Shown: in pieces, positions 26,801-35,527 of the stretch
Layout: each line of letters starts with the position of its first letter
Position numbering within the stretch: position 1 is the stretch's first letter
Source of the DNA: Chitinophaga pinensis DSM 2588
GTDB lineage: Bacteria > Bacteroidota > Bacteroidia > Chitinophagales > Chitinophagaceae
Assembly (NCBI RefSeq): GCF_000024005.1
Contig: NC_013132.1
Coordinates: forward strand, 2,474,001-2,538,000
Direction: 5' to 3'
Length of the DNA stretch: 64,000 nucleotides
Notes under the pieces: model-generated
Database searches by the model: none
Told to the model about the DNA's origin: nothing
What the model saw: the letters and a program-made list of their open reading frames with translations, nothing else
Made by a program: the position numbers and the translations under genes

Positions 26801-27110
26801 ATGTCCATAACTGGCTGATTTTCAGCCAAAATAAGTCTGATGCGCTCATTTTAAGTGAAAGACATAAACACCTAGCCATCCACAATTGATCGCCTTCCTC
26901 AACATTTTTCATGAATAAGGGCCGGATTTTATGGATTTTTAGCGGAAGGTGACGGGAGTCGAACACTAATATCTGTAACCCGTATATAGTTTACTATGCT
27001 TTAGTTAGGTATAGGAATTTTGTTTATATGAATTACAATGCAGTTTGCTAACCACTGGTTAAATTTCGCAATATCTTGACTGTGTTTTTGAGTAGTCTTT
27101 TTATTTCCAG
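26801..27110. other. Gap between ssrA and kinase remnant
   Basis: No intact gene is seen. On the minus strand 26942-26964 reads GTTCGACTCCCG followed by TCACCTTCCGC, which looks like the T-loop and acceptor 3' half of a tRNA without its 5' half. The rest shows no recognisable signal. Confidence 0.4.
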
Positions 27111-27148
27111 TACCTAGTTTTAGTAAGTCGATATGGTTTTGCCAAACA

Positions 27149-27531
27149 ACCTCTGAGTAAATGACACAATTATTTAGAAACCTAATTTCGAATGCGTTGA
27201 AATTTAATTCCCGGGATAAAAATATTACTATTTCAATTACTGCCAGGGCTCTTAACAAGGAAGAAATAAAAGAACTACAGGAATTAGATCAACACGCAGA
27301 CTATTATGCTATAACTATCCTGGACAATGGAATTGGTTTTGACCAGGCCTATGCAGAAAAAATATTTAATATTTTCCAGCGACTTTATGGAAACAAGGAT
27401 TATACCGGAACTGGCGTAAGCCTGGCAATGTGCAAGGAAATTGTACTCAGCCATAATGGTGTATTCATGCACAGTCTAGTCCGGGGAATGGTGCTGCTTT
27501 ACTATCATATTACCTGGAAAAAGATAAAACG
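27149..27531 (+). pseudogene. Histidine kinase ATPase-domain remnant (nonsense plus frameshift)
   Basis: The plus strand encodes the HATPase_c core: N box LFRNLISNALKFN, G1 box DNGIGFD, F box IFNIFQRLYG, and G2 box GTGVSLAMCKEIV. Just before it the frame runs SE-stop-MTQLF where relatives have an SxQMTQLF-type sequence, so TAA at 27158 probably arose from CAA. After HNGV near 27463 the natural ending IHAQSSPGNGAALLSYYLEK continues only in another frame, which indicates a one-base deletion. The sensor and HisKA parts are missing. It lies next to ssrA, in the accessory region, and is non-functional. Confidence 0.8.
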
Positions 27532-27648
27532 CGTATAAAAGGAATTAGGTAACCTCACTCTATCATAGACCTGCTGCAGTTTTAATATTTCCTTAATTAC
27601 CGGGTTCTAAAGCCTGAAGTTATATTGGTCGGCCTGATAATGGCATTA

Positions 27649-30081
27649 CTAATGAAATGTAATATCGTTTTGCTGAAATGCTTTTTGAATGGCGATAATC
27701 AGGTCGCTTTTTGTAGTAATGTCGTTTCGGTAGTCATTCAGCCAATATATAACTTTTACATTAATTGAACTGTTGACAAATTCGTCAAAAAGTACCAGAG
27801 GTTTCTTTTGTTTTGATATCCGGTCATCTGAATCTAAAACTTTCTGTAGTAATACCTGCACTTTTTCAAGATCTGAGTTTAAAGCAACGTTTACTGTTAA
27901 CTGCATGCGCCGCCGGTTGCCGCCGAGCGTCCAGTTTATGAGATGAGAATTAAGCAGATCTCCGTTTGGCATCACCATATTCGCCCCGTCCCATGTTGAT
28001 AAGACACTACTGCGAAATCCTATTGATTTCATGACGCCGGATTGTTTATCAATCTCGACAATATCACCGACATTTACAGGTTTTTCAAACGCTATAATAA
28101 GTCCACTAACAAGATTGTGCACCAGTGTTTGTAAACCAAAGCCTATCCCAACTCCTAAAGCACCAAGAATGATAGCTAACTTGTCCATAGGAATACCGGC
28201 TGCGGCAAAGGATAGTAGCAACCCTAAAGTGATAATGAATATTCTGATTAATAATAGCCAGCTTCCAATTCCGGTGCCTTCAGTTTTACCAGGATGTTCA
28301 TTATTGAGATGGCGGTCAGCTGCAAAGTAAGAGACAATTCGTGATATCACTACTGACAGCCCCATAATGAGCACAAATAAAAGCAGCGTATTGATTGTAA
28401 ATGTATAGTCCCCAACACTTCGTTCTTCAGAAAGCAAAGTTTGAACCGGCCCGGTGACCAGGTGGAATGCGTAAAAATTACGGCCAAACAATATAAACCA
28501 GCCAACTATAAGAAAGAGATAAAAAAGCTTTGGCGCCCTGTTGCCGATACGTTGGAAGTTAAGATAGAAAAGTTTTCTGTCCTGTGTTGAGTAGATATTA
28601 AATGCAAGCTCCAGACCTTCATTTATCAGGCGTACAGTCCATAGAAACATGATCGCTATTACAACGTTAAAGTAGCCGCTTGTTAGCAGTGTTTTAGATA
28701 AATTATAGCGTCCGTAACAGTTTGCTATTATGGAGGCAAGTTCAAGAAGCAGGAGAAAGCCGATAAAATAAATGATCCATTGCTCTCTTAGCTGGCGCCA
28801 GTTCTTTCGCTTGTTAAATACTATCCAGGTAACCAAGATACCGGAGGCAGCCAGCATAAACATGAACCATCTCTCTATTCTCGATGCCTGAAGTATTAAA
28901 TTGTTCACGCTGGCCGCGATAAACAGTGAAAATAAAGCTATCCAGATCTTCATCCAGTAGCCAATGATGAAACGACGGAATAACAGCGTCAGTGAGACGG
29001 CCGAAACTGACCATAGTAAGGCATTAAATGCGAACGGTGGCGCCGGAAAAATGAATTGAAAAACGTTTACTATTATAAGTATTGCCGTCAGTACCGGATA
29101 TCTCAACACCAGTTGGCCCTCATAGTCATTTCTTATTAAATCACGCTGACGATATATTGTTTTCAGTGATCGGATGTATAGAGTGGTCATGAAGATGAGG
29201 AACAGCATGAACAGGATTTTCCCATAGTTATTCTGTGCATAGAACCGGAATGTAAGCCAGCTTTTTGCAAGTGAATAACCAAGTATTGTCGTAAATGATC
29301 TGTCGTAGGTTGTTGGCTGCCACAAATACGTAAACTCCCTGCTCCATGTCCGGCGATGGAGCTGACGCTGATACAGCTCTAGCTCATCAATACTGGTAGT
29401 TAACCGGTACGATTCCATGTTGACCTTCGTTTGCAGTGCTTCAACATCAATCATCGCCTTCTGCAGAATGCTGTCGGCTGGCGAGATCTCACGGGCAATG
29501 GTGGCAAGTTTACCAAGATATTTTGTTAGTGCAGCTGAATCACCCGGGAATGCAAACATCATTGAATCACTCGCCAGAGAATCAATCTGAAAACGAAAAT
29601 TTGATAGCTTATGATGGTAATTGTCAAGTTCAGTTTTATGATGCGAGATACGTTTCTGCAATACCCCTAACAGGTTATAAGAAGTAGTAAGGTTACGATA
29701 AGTTTGAGCGCTACCCATATTAACAAAGATTCCATCTCCGGCAATGGCATGCCATTCACTTATTTTTGAGATATCCCCGCTGATGCCAACGGTATCAATG
29801 CCATTCTTCAGATAGGTCTTTGCATGCTGCATCGTCTTCTTCAGGTTCTCAAAGATTTCATTCTGTACTATACCCGCTTTATCTGCATTTCGTTCATTAA
29901 TGGTTTGCTGGTGAGTGGCCGCTGCAAATTGCTGCATCTTGCTAACGAAATTGCTGTGTGCGCTATCTTCCTGCTTTTTTAAGCTGTTAGATTGCCGGGA
30001 ACTATCATTGTCCAGCACTTGTGCATGTGAGAAGACTGGCAGTAAAGAAAGAATCAAAACCAGGTGAGGTAAACGAAACAT
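27649..30081 (-). CDS. Large MscS-family mechanosensitive channel
   Basis: 810 residues. A signal peptide (MFRLPHLVLILSLLPVFSHAQ) is followed by about 240 residues of periplasmic helical sequence with coiled-coil character (KRISHHKTELDNYHHKLSNFRF). Around ten membrane segments then lead to the MscS pore and beta domain near residues 610-760: GALGVGIGFGLQTLVHNLVSG (pore helix with Gly/Ala packing), LIIAFEKPVNVGDIVEI, and RSSVLSTWDGANMVMPNGDL. This is the KefA/YnaI-like large subclass that opens under membrane tension on osmotic downshift. It is divergent from the CsgG-like operon, whose promoter lies in the 98-bp gap. Confidence 0.9.
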   Translation of the reverse strand: MFRLPHLVLILSLLPVFSHAQVLDNDSSRQSNSLKKQEDSAHSNFVSKMQQFAAATHQQTINERNADKAGIVQNEIFENLKKTMQHAKTYLKNGIDTVGISGDISKISEWHAIAGDGIFVNMGSAQTYRNLTTSYNLLGVLQKRISHHKTELDNYHHKLSNFRFQIDSLASDSMMFAFPGDSAALTKYLGKLATIAREISPADSILQKAMIDVEALQTKVNMESYRLTTSIDELELYQRQLHRRTWSREFTYLWQPTTYDRSFTTILGYSLAKSWLTFRFYAQNNYGKILFMLFLIFMTTLYIRSLKTIYRQRDLIRNDYEGQLVLRYPVLTAILIIVNVFQFIFPAPPFAFNALLWSVSAVSLTLLFRRFIIGYWMKIWIALFSLFIAASVNNLILQASRIERWFMFMLAASGILVTWIVFNKRKNWRQLREQWIIYFIGFLLLLELASIIANCYGRYNLSKTLLTSGYFNVVIAIMFLWTVRLINEGLELAFNIYSTQDRKLFYLNFQRIGNRAPKLFYLFLIVGWFILFGRNFYAFHLVTGPVQTLLSEERSVGDYTFTINTLLLFVLIMGLSVVISRIVSYFAADRHLNNEHPGKTEGTGIGSWLLLIRIFIITLGLLLSFAAAGIPMDKLAIILGALGVGIGFGLQTLVHNLVSGLIIAFEKPVNVGDIVEIDKQSGVMKSIGFRSSVLSTWDGANMVMPNGDLLNSHLINWTLGGNRRRMQLTVNVALNSDLEKVQVLLQKVLDSDDRISKQKKPLVLFDEFVNSSINVKVIYWLNDYRNDITTKSDLIIAIQKAFQQNDITFH

Positions 30082-30108
30082 ATGTATTATTAAAATGTGT
30101 TTCTTATA

Positions 30109-30139
30109 TTTGATCTTTTGGTAATTTACGCTACTTTTG
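30109..30139 (+). promoter_or_regulatory. Consensus promoter of the four-gene envelope operon
   Basis: TTTG (30109-30112), a 19-nt spacer and TACTTTTG (30132-30139) match the Bacteroidota consensus exactly, about 40 bases before the ATG at 30180. Confidence 0.8.
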
Positions 30140-30179
30140 AGTAGAGCCCAAGTTATTTTCCATTTGTTACTGTAATCTC

Positions 30180-31010
30180 ATGAAACATATATTCTGTCTG
30201 TCATTCCTGCTTGTTGGCTACTTTGCAGGCTTTGGCCAAACTACTAAAAAAAGTGATGTTATTGTTAGAAGTAATGGAGATATCCTAAATGGTGAAGTTC
30301 ATGAAATAACTGACAGCACTATACGCTTCACCTATAGTGGAGAGAAGTTGGTTTATACAATAAAAAAATCTGATATTCTTAAGATAACATTTGCCAGTGG
30401 CAGAACTGAGGCATTTAACAATATGGCTCCACAGGCATCTTCTACTCAGTCGGCACCTGCTCCGCAGCCACAGGCGGCCATGGAAGATACCCGTAATAAG
30501 GTCGCTATATTGCCATTCTCTTTCGTAAAGGATGGACAAAATTTAGCCGAAGAAGTAAGTGAAGAAGTCCAGAATGAATGTTATGCCATGCTTGGTAAAC
30601 ACGCAGGCGTACATACCTTGATGAGTCCCCGTGCTACAAATGTTGCCTTAAATAAGGCAGGCATCAACAGATCGAATATCAAAAACTACTCTATGTCGGA
30701 ACTCTGTCAGATCCTTGGCGTTGAATATGTTATTGATGGCATGATTTCCCAGAACAGAACAACACAAACCAACTACGGAACAACCTCATATAGCGACAAG
30801 AGTAAGGATGATGATAAGAAGAAAAGTGGTACTGCCAGCACCTATTCGACAAACGTACAAAATTACCAGACTGTTATGGACATGAAGATCTATAACGAAA
30901 AGAGCGAGATCATTTATAATCAGAACAGAAAAGCGTTCTGGCAGACAGAAGATGCTTATAAAAACACGCTTGAATATTTGATAAAACGCTGCCCGTTATA
31001 TACCAAATAA
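30180..31010 (+). CDS. Secreted CsgG-like protein with an N-terminal Bacteroidota envelope domain
   Basis: 276 residues. The signal peptide ends near GFGQ. Residues about 24-78 (DVIVRSNGDILNGEVHEI, YTIKKSDILKITFASGRTE) are a small beta domain common at the N-terminus of Bacteroidota envelope proteins. After an Ala/Pro/Gln-rich linker, a CsgG/TolB-N-like domain starts (NKVAILPFSFVKDG, EEVQNECYAMLGKH, LCQILGVEYVIDGMISQN) and ends YLIKRCPLYTK. CsgG-type proteins form outer-membrane channels or assembly factors for lipoproteins and curli; there is no lipobox here, so the channel form is uncertain. First gene of a four-gene operon. Confidence 0.7.
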   Translation: MKHIFCLSFLLVGYFAGFGQTTKKSDVIVRSNGDILNGEVHEITDSTIRFTYSGEKLVYTIKKSDILKITFASGRTEAFNNMAPQASSTQSAPAPQPQAAMEDTRNKVAILPFSFVKDGQNLAEEVSEEVQNECYAMLGKHAGVHTLMSPRATNVALNKAGINRSNIKNYSMSELCQILGVEYVIDGMISQNRTTQTNYGTTSYSDKSKDDDKKKSGTASTYSTNVQNYQTVMDMKIYNEKSEIIYNQNRKAFWQTEDAYKNTLEYLIKRCPLYTK

Positions 31011-31021
31011 CCTCAATTTAT

Positions 31022-31432
31022 ATGAAATTATTTATTTTTCTAATCGTCTTTGTCGCTACATGTTTCTATACGCAAAAGTTGCACGCCCAATCTGGGTCAG
31101 GACAACTTTATTTTATTCGGGCCACTGGCTATGTGGCGTCCGCAGTTAACTTCAGGTTGTATATTGATGGTAGCCTCAGGTGCAAATTGAAAAATAAAAC
31201 ATACTCTGTTCACACATTGCCGGCCGGTAAGCATACAGTATTCGCACAAAATTCAGGTCTGGGCTCAAGAAAGCGTTCTAAGCCATTTGACGTAACAATT
31301 GAACAAGGAAAGATAACTTATGTTGATGTAATCTGGGCAAATGATGTCTCCTGTGAGGAAATAACCAGCAGCTCAGCAGAAAAGAAACTCAAAGGCCTGA
31401 AACAGACAACTGCGTGCAATACAAAAGAATAA
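31022..31432 (+). CDS. DUF2846-like secreted protein
   Basis: 136 residues. A signal peptide (LFIFLIVFVATCFYTQKLHAQ) leads to a compact beta-sandwich-like domain: GQLYFIRATGYVASAVNFRLYIDG, KNKTYSVHTLPAGKHTVFAQ, DVTIEQGKITYVDV. That pattern (LYFxRxxx...AxxFxVYxDG...LxPGxHTxxA) is DUF2846, seen in small periplasmic or lipoprotein-type proteins. The function is unknown. It starts 11 bases after the CsgG-like gene and overlaps the next by 19 bases. Confidence 0.7.
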   Translation: MKLFIFLIVFVATCFYTQKLHAQSGSGQLYFIRATGYVASAVNFRLYIDGSLRCKLKNKTYSVHTLPAGKHTVFAQNSGLGSRKRSKPFDVTIEQGKITYVDVIWANDVSCEEITSSSAEKKLKGLKQTTACNTKE

Positions 31433-32454
31433 TATGTTTAGTCTTGCGCATTACATTAACAATACTGTTTTTATTGTCTTTTAAGATCGTGCCAGTACAC
31501 GGACAACAAGCTGACACCAGGAGAGTGAATGATAGTCTATGGATTCAGCGTTTTGACGATCAGATCATTACTAAACTGGCTATCATCAATACTGCTGAAA
31601 TCCTTGCCGTTGAGGGAGACAACTTTAAGAATGTACTGAAGCCTAATCCTTCGGAGATATTCAGGGCCTACTTCAACTATCGGTTTTTATCTTTTTATGT
31701 CAGCCATACTCCCCATTTTCTGCCAGGCAATAATGATGATGATATAAAGGGACGTACCAGCGGCATCGGCCTGGGAACTTCGTTCAATTTCCGTAACTGG
31801 TTTACCGATATTTTCTATTCACATACTAACGGTTACTACCTGTCTAATATAAAAGACTATCGGCCTGACTGGCAGCCCGGTGATCCATATTTTTTGTTGC
31901 CTGATCTGACTGTAAACAGTTTGTCCGGTTCCATCGGTTACAACACCAACCCGCATCTGTCCCTGCAGTCAACTGTATCCCAGACAGAAAGGCAAATCAG
32001 GTCTGCGGGTGCATTTTTGCCAAAGATTTCATACAGATATTATACAATTAATAGCCCTGGCATTACGTTTTCGCAAAAGTCAAGAAATATTCAGGCATTA
32101 ATTGGTGCAGGATATCAGTATACTTTCGTTCTACGAAAAGCATTCTATGTGACCGGTAGCTTCACACCCTCTTTTGGTTACATTTTCTACAGACTGCAAA
32201 CACAAAATGGCGCTGACTATGGAGTTAGTCATGCCCGTGGCCCCATCTATCAATGGGATGCATTATTGGGAACAGGATATAGCGGCAACCGTTTTTTCGC
32301 CGGCGCCTACCTTACCGCTACATCATCTACCTATGCCCAGGGACTGACAACCGCCGTAAACCAGGACGGACAGATCTACTTTCAGTTATTTGCAGGCATC
32401 AGACTTAAAGCGCCGAAAATTCTTGAGAAGAACTATGATAAAATATTCCATTGA
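31414..32454 (+). CDS. DUF4421 outer-membrane protein
   Basis: 346 residues read from a GTG at 31414, the only reasonable start before the signal peptide (LVLRITLTILFLLSFKIVPVHG); it overlaps the DUF2846 gene by 19 bases. The mature part has strongly alternating barrel strands (FRAYFNYRFLSFYVSHTPHF, GIGLGTSFNFRNWFTDIFYSH, IYFQLFAGIRLKAP). DUF4421 members are Bacteroidota outer-membrane barrels without assigned function. The stop TGA and the next ATG overlap as TGATG, so translation is probably coupled. Confidence 0.75.
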   Translation: MQYKRIICLVLRITLTILFLLSFKIVPVHGQQADTRRVNDSLWIQRFDDQIITKLAIINTAEILAVEGDNFKNVLKPNPSEIFRAYFNYRFLSFYVSHTPHFLPGNNDDDIKGRTSGIGLGTSFNFRNWFTDIFYSHTNGYYLSNIKDYRPDWQPGDPYFLLPDLTVNSLSGSIGYNTNPHLSLQSTVSQTERQIRSAGAFLPKISYRYYTINSPGITFSQKSRNIQALIGAGYQYTFVLRKAFYVTGSFTPSFGYIFYRLQTQNGADYGVSHARGPIYQWDALLGTGYSGNRFFAGAYLTATSSTYAQGLTTAVNQDGQIYFQLFAGIRLKAPKILEKNYDKIFH

Positions 32455-33803
32455 TGGGTAAATCGCTTTTACTTATTCTGTCATTTATTTTTTCAAGTGC
32501 CGGCCTTTTTGCGCAAGTGCCGTTTGATAGCCTGTATAAACCCAAAAAGAGATTTGCACGCGCCGCAGGGGAACTGATCGTTACACAACTGATCCCCTGG
32601 TCGTTTAACCGTTTTGCCCGCAATGCCGAGTTTGCGAAAGTCAGTTTCAAAAGTATCGGGGAAAATTTAAAACCCTCAAGCTGGGAATGGGATGATAATA
32701 ATTTTAAGACAAACCAGTTTGCTCATCCTTATCATGGTAATCTTTATTTCAGCACGTTTCGCAGCAACGGATATTCTTTCTGGCAGTCTGCTCCTGCTGC
32801 ATTTGCCGGCAGCTTTATCTGGGAAATCGCGGGTGAGACCCACAAGCCAGCTCCCAATGACTTTATTAATACCAGCCTCGGTGGCATCGCTTTAGGAGAG
32901 ATGACTTACCGGCTGGCGAATAAAATTGTTAACAATCGTGCTACAGGCGCTAAACGTCAATTACAGGAAGTAATGGGACTTGTTATCAATCCGGTAAATG
33001 GACTGAACCGCATTTTAAATGGACAATGGGGACGGGTATACGGCGTACCTGATAGCTCCGGAAGGATAACAGCGTATTTAAATGTAGGGTTACGACATTT
33101 CAATATTCATTCCCTTGAACAGTACACAAATGGTCACAACGAGTTGTATTTACGTCTGAGACTTCAGTATGGAGATCGGTTCAGGGTGAGTAGCACCCCA
33201 TTTGAGAGCTTTAATGCCATCGTCGAAGCTGGTGCTGGTGATTCAGCCTATCTGAATACAGTTCAGGTAACAGGGGCATTAAAAACCTGGACACTTCGCG
33301 AGGACAGCAGTCAGCGGCATCTGTATACCGTTGCCATGAACTATGACTTTATTAAGAATAATGCATTTGAATACGGTGGACAAAGTTTCATTTTCAAGTT
33401 ATTATCAGATTGGCGCGCCAATCGTAAAACAAAAATCTATACAGAAATTGGTAGCGGTATCGTTGTATTAGGTGCTGTTCCCGACAAATATCTTTACTAT
33501 GGAGAAGGCCGTAATTATGACTATGGTCCAGGTATACAACTAACAGCGGCAGGTGGTATTAACTTTCATGAATGTGTTGAAGTAGAGCTGAATTATAAAG
33601 GTAGCAGATTTAAAACGCTTAACGGTAGTAAGTCTACTTATATCTTAAATACACTTTCGGCAGACATGAGAGTCTACCTTCCAAAGAATTTTTCACTTGC
33701 CGCCGGTGTTGGACAATACACGCTCAATGGGTTTTATCGGAAATTGAGCAATATATCCGAAGTCTATCCCTTTGCCCGTTTTTCAGTAGGTGTAAAACTG
33801 TGA
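32454..33803 (+). CDS. DUF3943 outer-membrane protein
   Basis: 449 residues from the ATG at 32454. A signal peptide (SLLLILSFIFSSAGLFAQ) is followed by the DUF3943 hallmark: WSFNRFARNAEFAKVSF, the WEWDDNNFKTNQFAHPYHGN segment, YFSTFRSNGYSFWQSA and NDFINTSLGGIALGEMTYR. The C-terminal half forms barrel strands ending VYPFARFSVGVKL. The N-terminal part of this family resembles membrane-embedded helices with conserved HPYxG and NxFxxxxxG motifs. Function is unknown. Last gene of the operon; a possible RNA and a terminator lie downstream. Confidence 0.78.
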   Translation: MGKSLLLILSFIFSSAGLFAQVPFDSLYKPKKRFARAAGELIVTQLIPWSFNRFARNAEFAKVSFKSIGENLKPSSWEWDDNNFKTNQFAHPYHGNLYFSTFRSNGYSFWQSAPAAFAGSFIWEIAGETHKPAPNDFINTSLGGIALGEMTYRLANKIVNNRATGAKRQLQEVMGLVINPVNGLNRILNGQWGRVYGVPDSSGRITAYLNVGLRHFNIHSLEQYTNGHNELYLRLRLQYGDRFRVSSTPFESFNAIVEAGAGDSAYLNTVQVTGALKTWTLREDSSQRHLYTVAMNYDFIKNNAFEYGGQSFIFKLLSDWRANRKTKIYTEIGSGIVVLGAVPDKYLYYGEGRNYDYGPGIQLTAAGGINFHECVEVELNYKGSRFKTLNGSKSTYILNTLSADMRVYLPKNFSLAAGVGQYTLNGFYRKLSNISEVYPFARFSVGVKL

Positions 33804-34021
33804 TTAATGAGCTTGATACTTTACTTAATGCTCAGGATTGTATGTTATTATTTTGAAGAGCTCCCGGATTATTAAGTGAACTAAGTTCTTGCACACAAAC
33901 ATAGGAACGTGTTGCGTTTCCTAGAGCTCAACTCGTTTTTTAACTTATGTTAAGTAGAAGTCCTAATGCGTAAAATTTATTTTATAAAGTATTAATAATC
34001 AATGTTTAATAATGAAAACCG

Positions 34022-34140
34022 TTTAAGGTCCTGGAGGAATTGGTTCGACTTCAATACCTCGAAGTCCACGTCGAAGAAATCCCACTTTCACCTATGTGGG
34101 AGAAATATTAACAGCTACTGGTTTTCCGGTAGCTGTTTTT
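34022..34140 (+). ncRNA. Candidate structured small RNA
   Basis: Hairpin 1 (34034-34060): GAGG-A-ATTGG pairs with TCAAT-A-CCTC around a TTCGACT loop that resembles a tRNA T-loop. Hairpin 2 (34081-34100): CCCAC/GTGGG. Hairpin 3 is a terminator ending in T (34111-34140). No clear promoter is seen, so it could also be the 3' UTR of the upstream operon. No known RNA family is recognised. Confidence 0.35.
34111..34140 (+). terminator. Terminator ending the candidate RNA or the DUF3943 operon
   Basis: ACAGCTAC-TGG pairs with CCG-GTAGCTGT (34111-34121 with 34126-34136, one G-T) around TTTT, followed by a T-run from 34136. Confidence 0.8.
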
Positions 34141-34261
34141 GTTTTGTGTTTATTTAATTTGTAATCAGTTGTTTAATCCCCTTTTTATTATAATTTATCC
34201 AAAATGTGCCATATTAATTTTATAAGAGTAGGAGCAGGAACAAAATAGATAGCAGTTACAT

Positions 34262-35527
34262 CTAGATCTGGTCTGTAAAGGCGTTTTCCATTAAATCCTG
34301 TTCTCTTTTAGATAGACCTATCTTAACAGCATATTGACGCCAGTCTTTCACCGCAGATAATACTTTCGCAATGATCTCTTCGCCTTGTTTTTTAGTTATC
34401 CGGAAATAGGGTGCAACAGATCGAACTAAATCCAGGTCCAGAGAGTTGTCGTTATCCGATATGTTGAGTGTAAGTCCTGTACCATCAGCAAATGGATTGA
34501 CATCATAAACCGGAGAGAGTCTCCAGCCTTCTGCTGTCAATAGGAAACCATGATTACGCAAGTGATCATCTGTGTTTTTGATGCTTACATATAGCACAAT
34601 TCTGCGCCAGAGTTCTTCCAGATCCTCATCGACCTTCGCGCCATTTTTAATAAGGAATTCAGCCAGCTCCAGATAACTAACGCCGGTAGTATAATCAGCA
34701 CCATCCGTATATCCAAGCATAGTCATTGCTGAAGCAAAGTGTATCCTTCCTCCATTGGCAGTACGGTCAAAGCGATTGCTTAAAAATGTGTGATGCTTGC
34801 CGGAGAATTTTTGTGCTTTAAAAGGAGATACATTTATACCTGCTGCCTCGGCTATTTCCATAGCAACAGCTTCCCATCCGCCAATATCAACCTCATCATT
34901 GCCACTTGGAAATTTGGCAATCCATAACTGACCTTCCGGGTCTCTTACCCCCGCCTTTGGACGTGCACCACCTAGTGACGATCCAGGAGCCATCAACATG
35001 TTCAGCCATCTCAATGCTTCATCGTCATCAAAATCATCCTGCTCCAATTGTTTGCTGGCTTCTTCAAGTTCCCGCAGTGATGCCCATGGTGGCGCTGCAA
35101 GCATTTGTTCACCGCTTACAAAATCTCCATCTGGATCTAATTTGAAACGTAATGCGCCAATTCGATGTTCATCATAAACACCTAACAAATAATCGGACTC
35201 AAACAGCGTTACTTGTTTGCGATCTTCTTTGCGCGCCATTATTGCTTCCCGTCTTTTCATTAGGACACGTCCCCATCTGTCGGGAGAAGAATCGAGAAAC
35301 AAACCAAAGTTGTGCTTCTCGCCTGTACTATATTGTCGCCCTCCATAAAAACTAAGATCAGGGTCTAAGACCTGGCTATTGCCGGACGCCAACCATTCAG
35401 CTGAATATTCAAAAGAAAAAATTTCCTTTCCTTTGTTATGGACACTATTGAGCATGCCCATCAGTAAAGGGGCATCATTTAATTCCTCCCAATTTGCATA
35501 TACATATATCGTCTTATCAGTCGGCAT
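34262..35527 (-). CDS. hipA: HipA-family serine/threonine kinase toxin
   Basis: 421 residues. HipA kinases phosphorylate aminoacyl-tRNA synthetases (GltX in E. coli) and cause growth arrest; the partner HipB neutralises them. The N-terminal HipA_N domain (FSFEYSAEWLASGNSQVLDPDLS, FGLFLDSSPDRWGR) leads to a kinase core with the ATP-loop SSLGGARPKAGV near residue 184, NRFDR, and the catalytic segment KNTDDHLRNHGFLL (N318, D320, D321) followed by SPVYDVNPF, which holds the metal-binding Asp. All active-site residues look intact, so it is probably an active kinase. It overlaps hipB by 11 bases. Confidence 0.9.
   Translation of the reverse strand: MPTDKTIYVYANWEELNDAPLLMGMLNSVHNKGKEIFSFEYSAEWLASGNSQVLDPDLSFYGGRQYSTGEKHNFGLFLDSSPDRWGRVLMKRREAIMARKEDRKQVTLFESDYLLGVYDEHRIGALRFKLDPDGDFVSGEQMLAAPPWASLRELEEASKQLEQDDFDDDEALRWLNMLMAPGSSLGGARPKAGVRDPEGQLWIAKFPSGNDEVDIGGWEAVAMEIAEAAGINVSPFKAQKFSGKHHTFLSNRFDRTANGGRIHFASAMTMLGYTDGADYTTGVSYLELAEFLIKNGAKVDEDLEELWRRIVLYVSIKNTDDHLRNHGFLLTAEGWRLSPVYDVNPFADGTGLTLNISDNDNSLDLDLVRSVAPYFRITKKQGEEIIAKVLSAVKDWRQYAVKIGLSKREQDLMENAFTDQI

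Larger units (their letters stand above)
33804..34261. other. 458-bp gap with three consecutive hairpins
   Basis: Up to 34020 it is AT-rich and featureless except for GAGCTC sites. Three stem-loops then follow within 110 bases (see the ncRNA and terminator entries). No ORF of note. Confidence 0.5.

Noticed and set aside
27001..27258. An 85-residue minus-strand frame across the kinase remnant
   Set aside because: Half of it is antisense to recognisable kinase boxes, and the rest has no motif, start signal or homologue that I can name.
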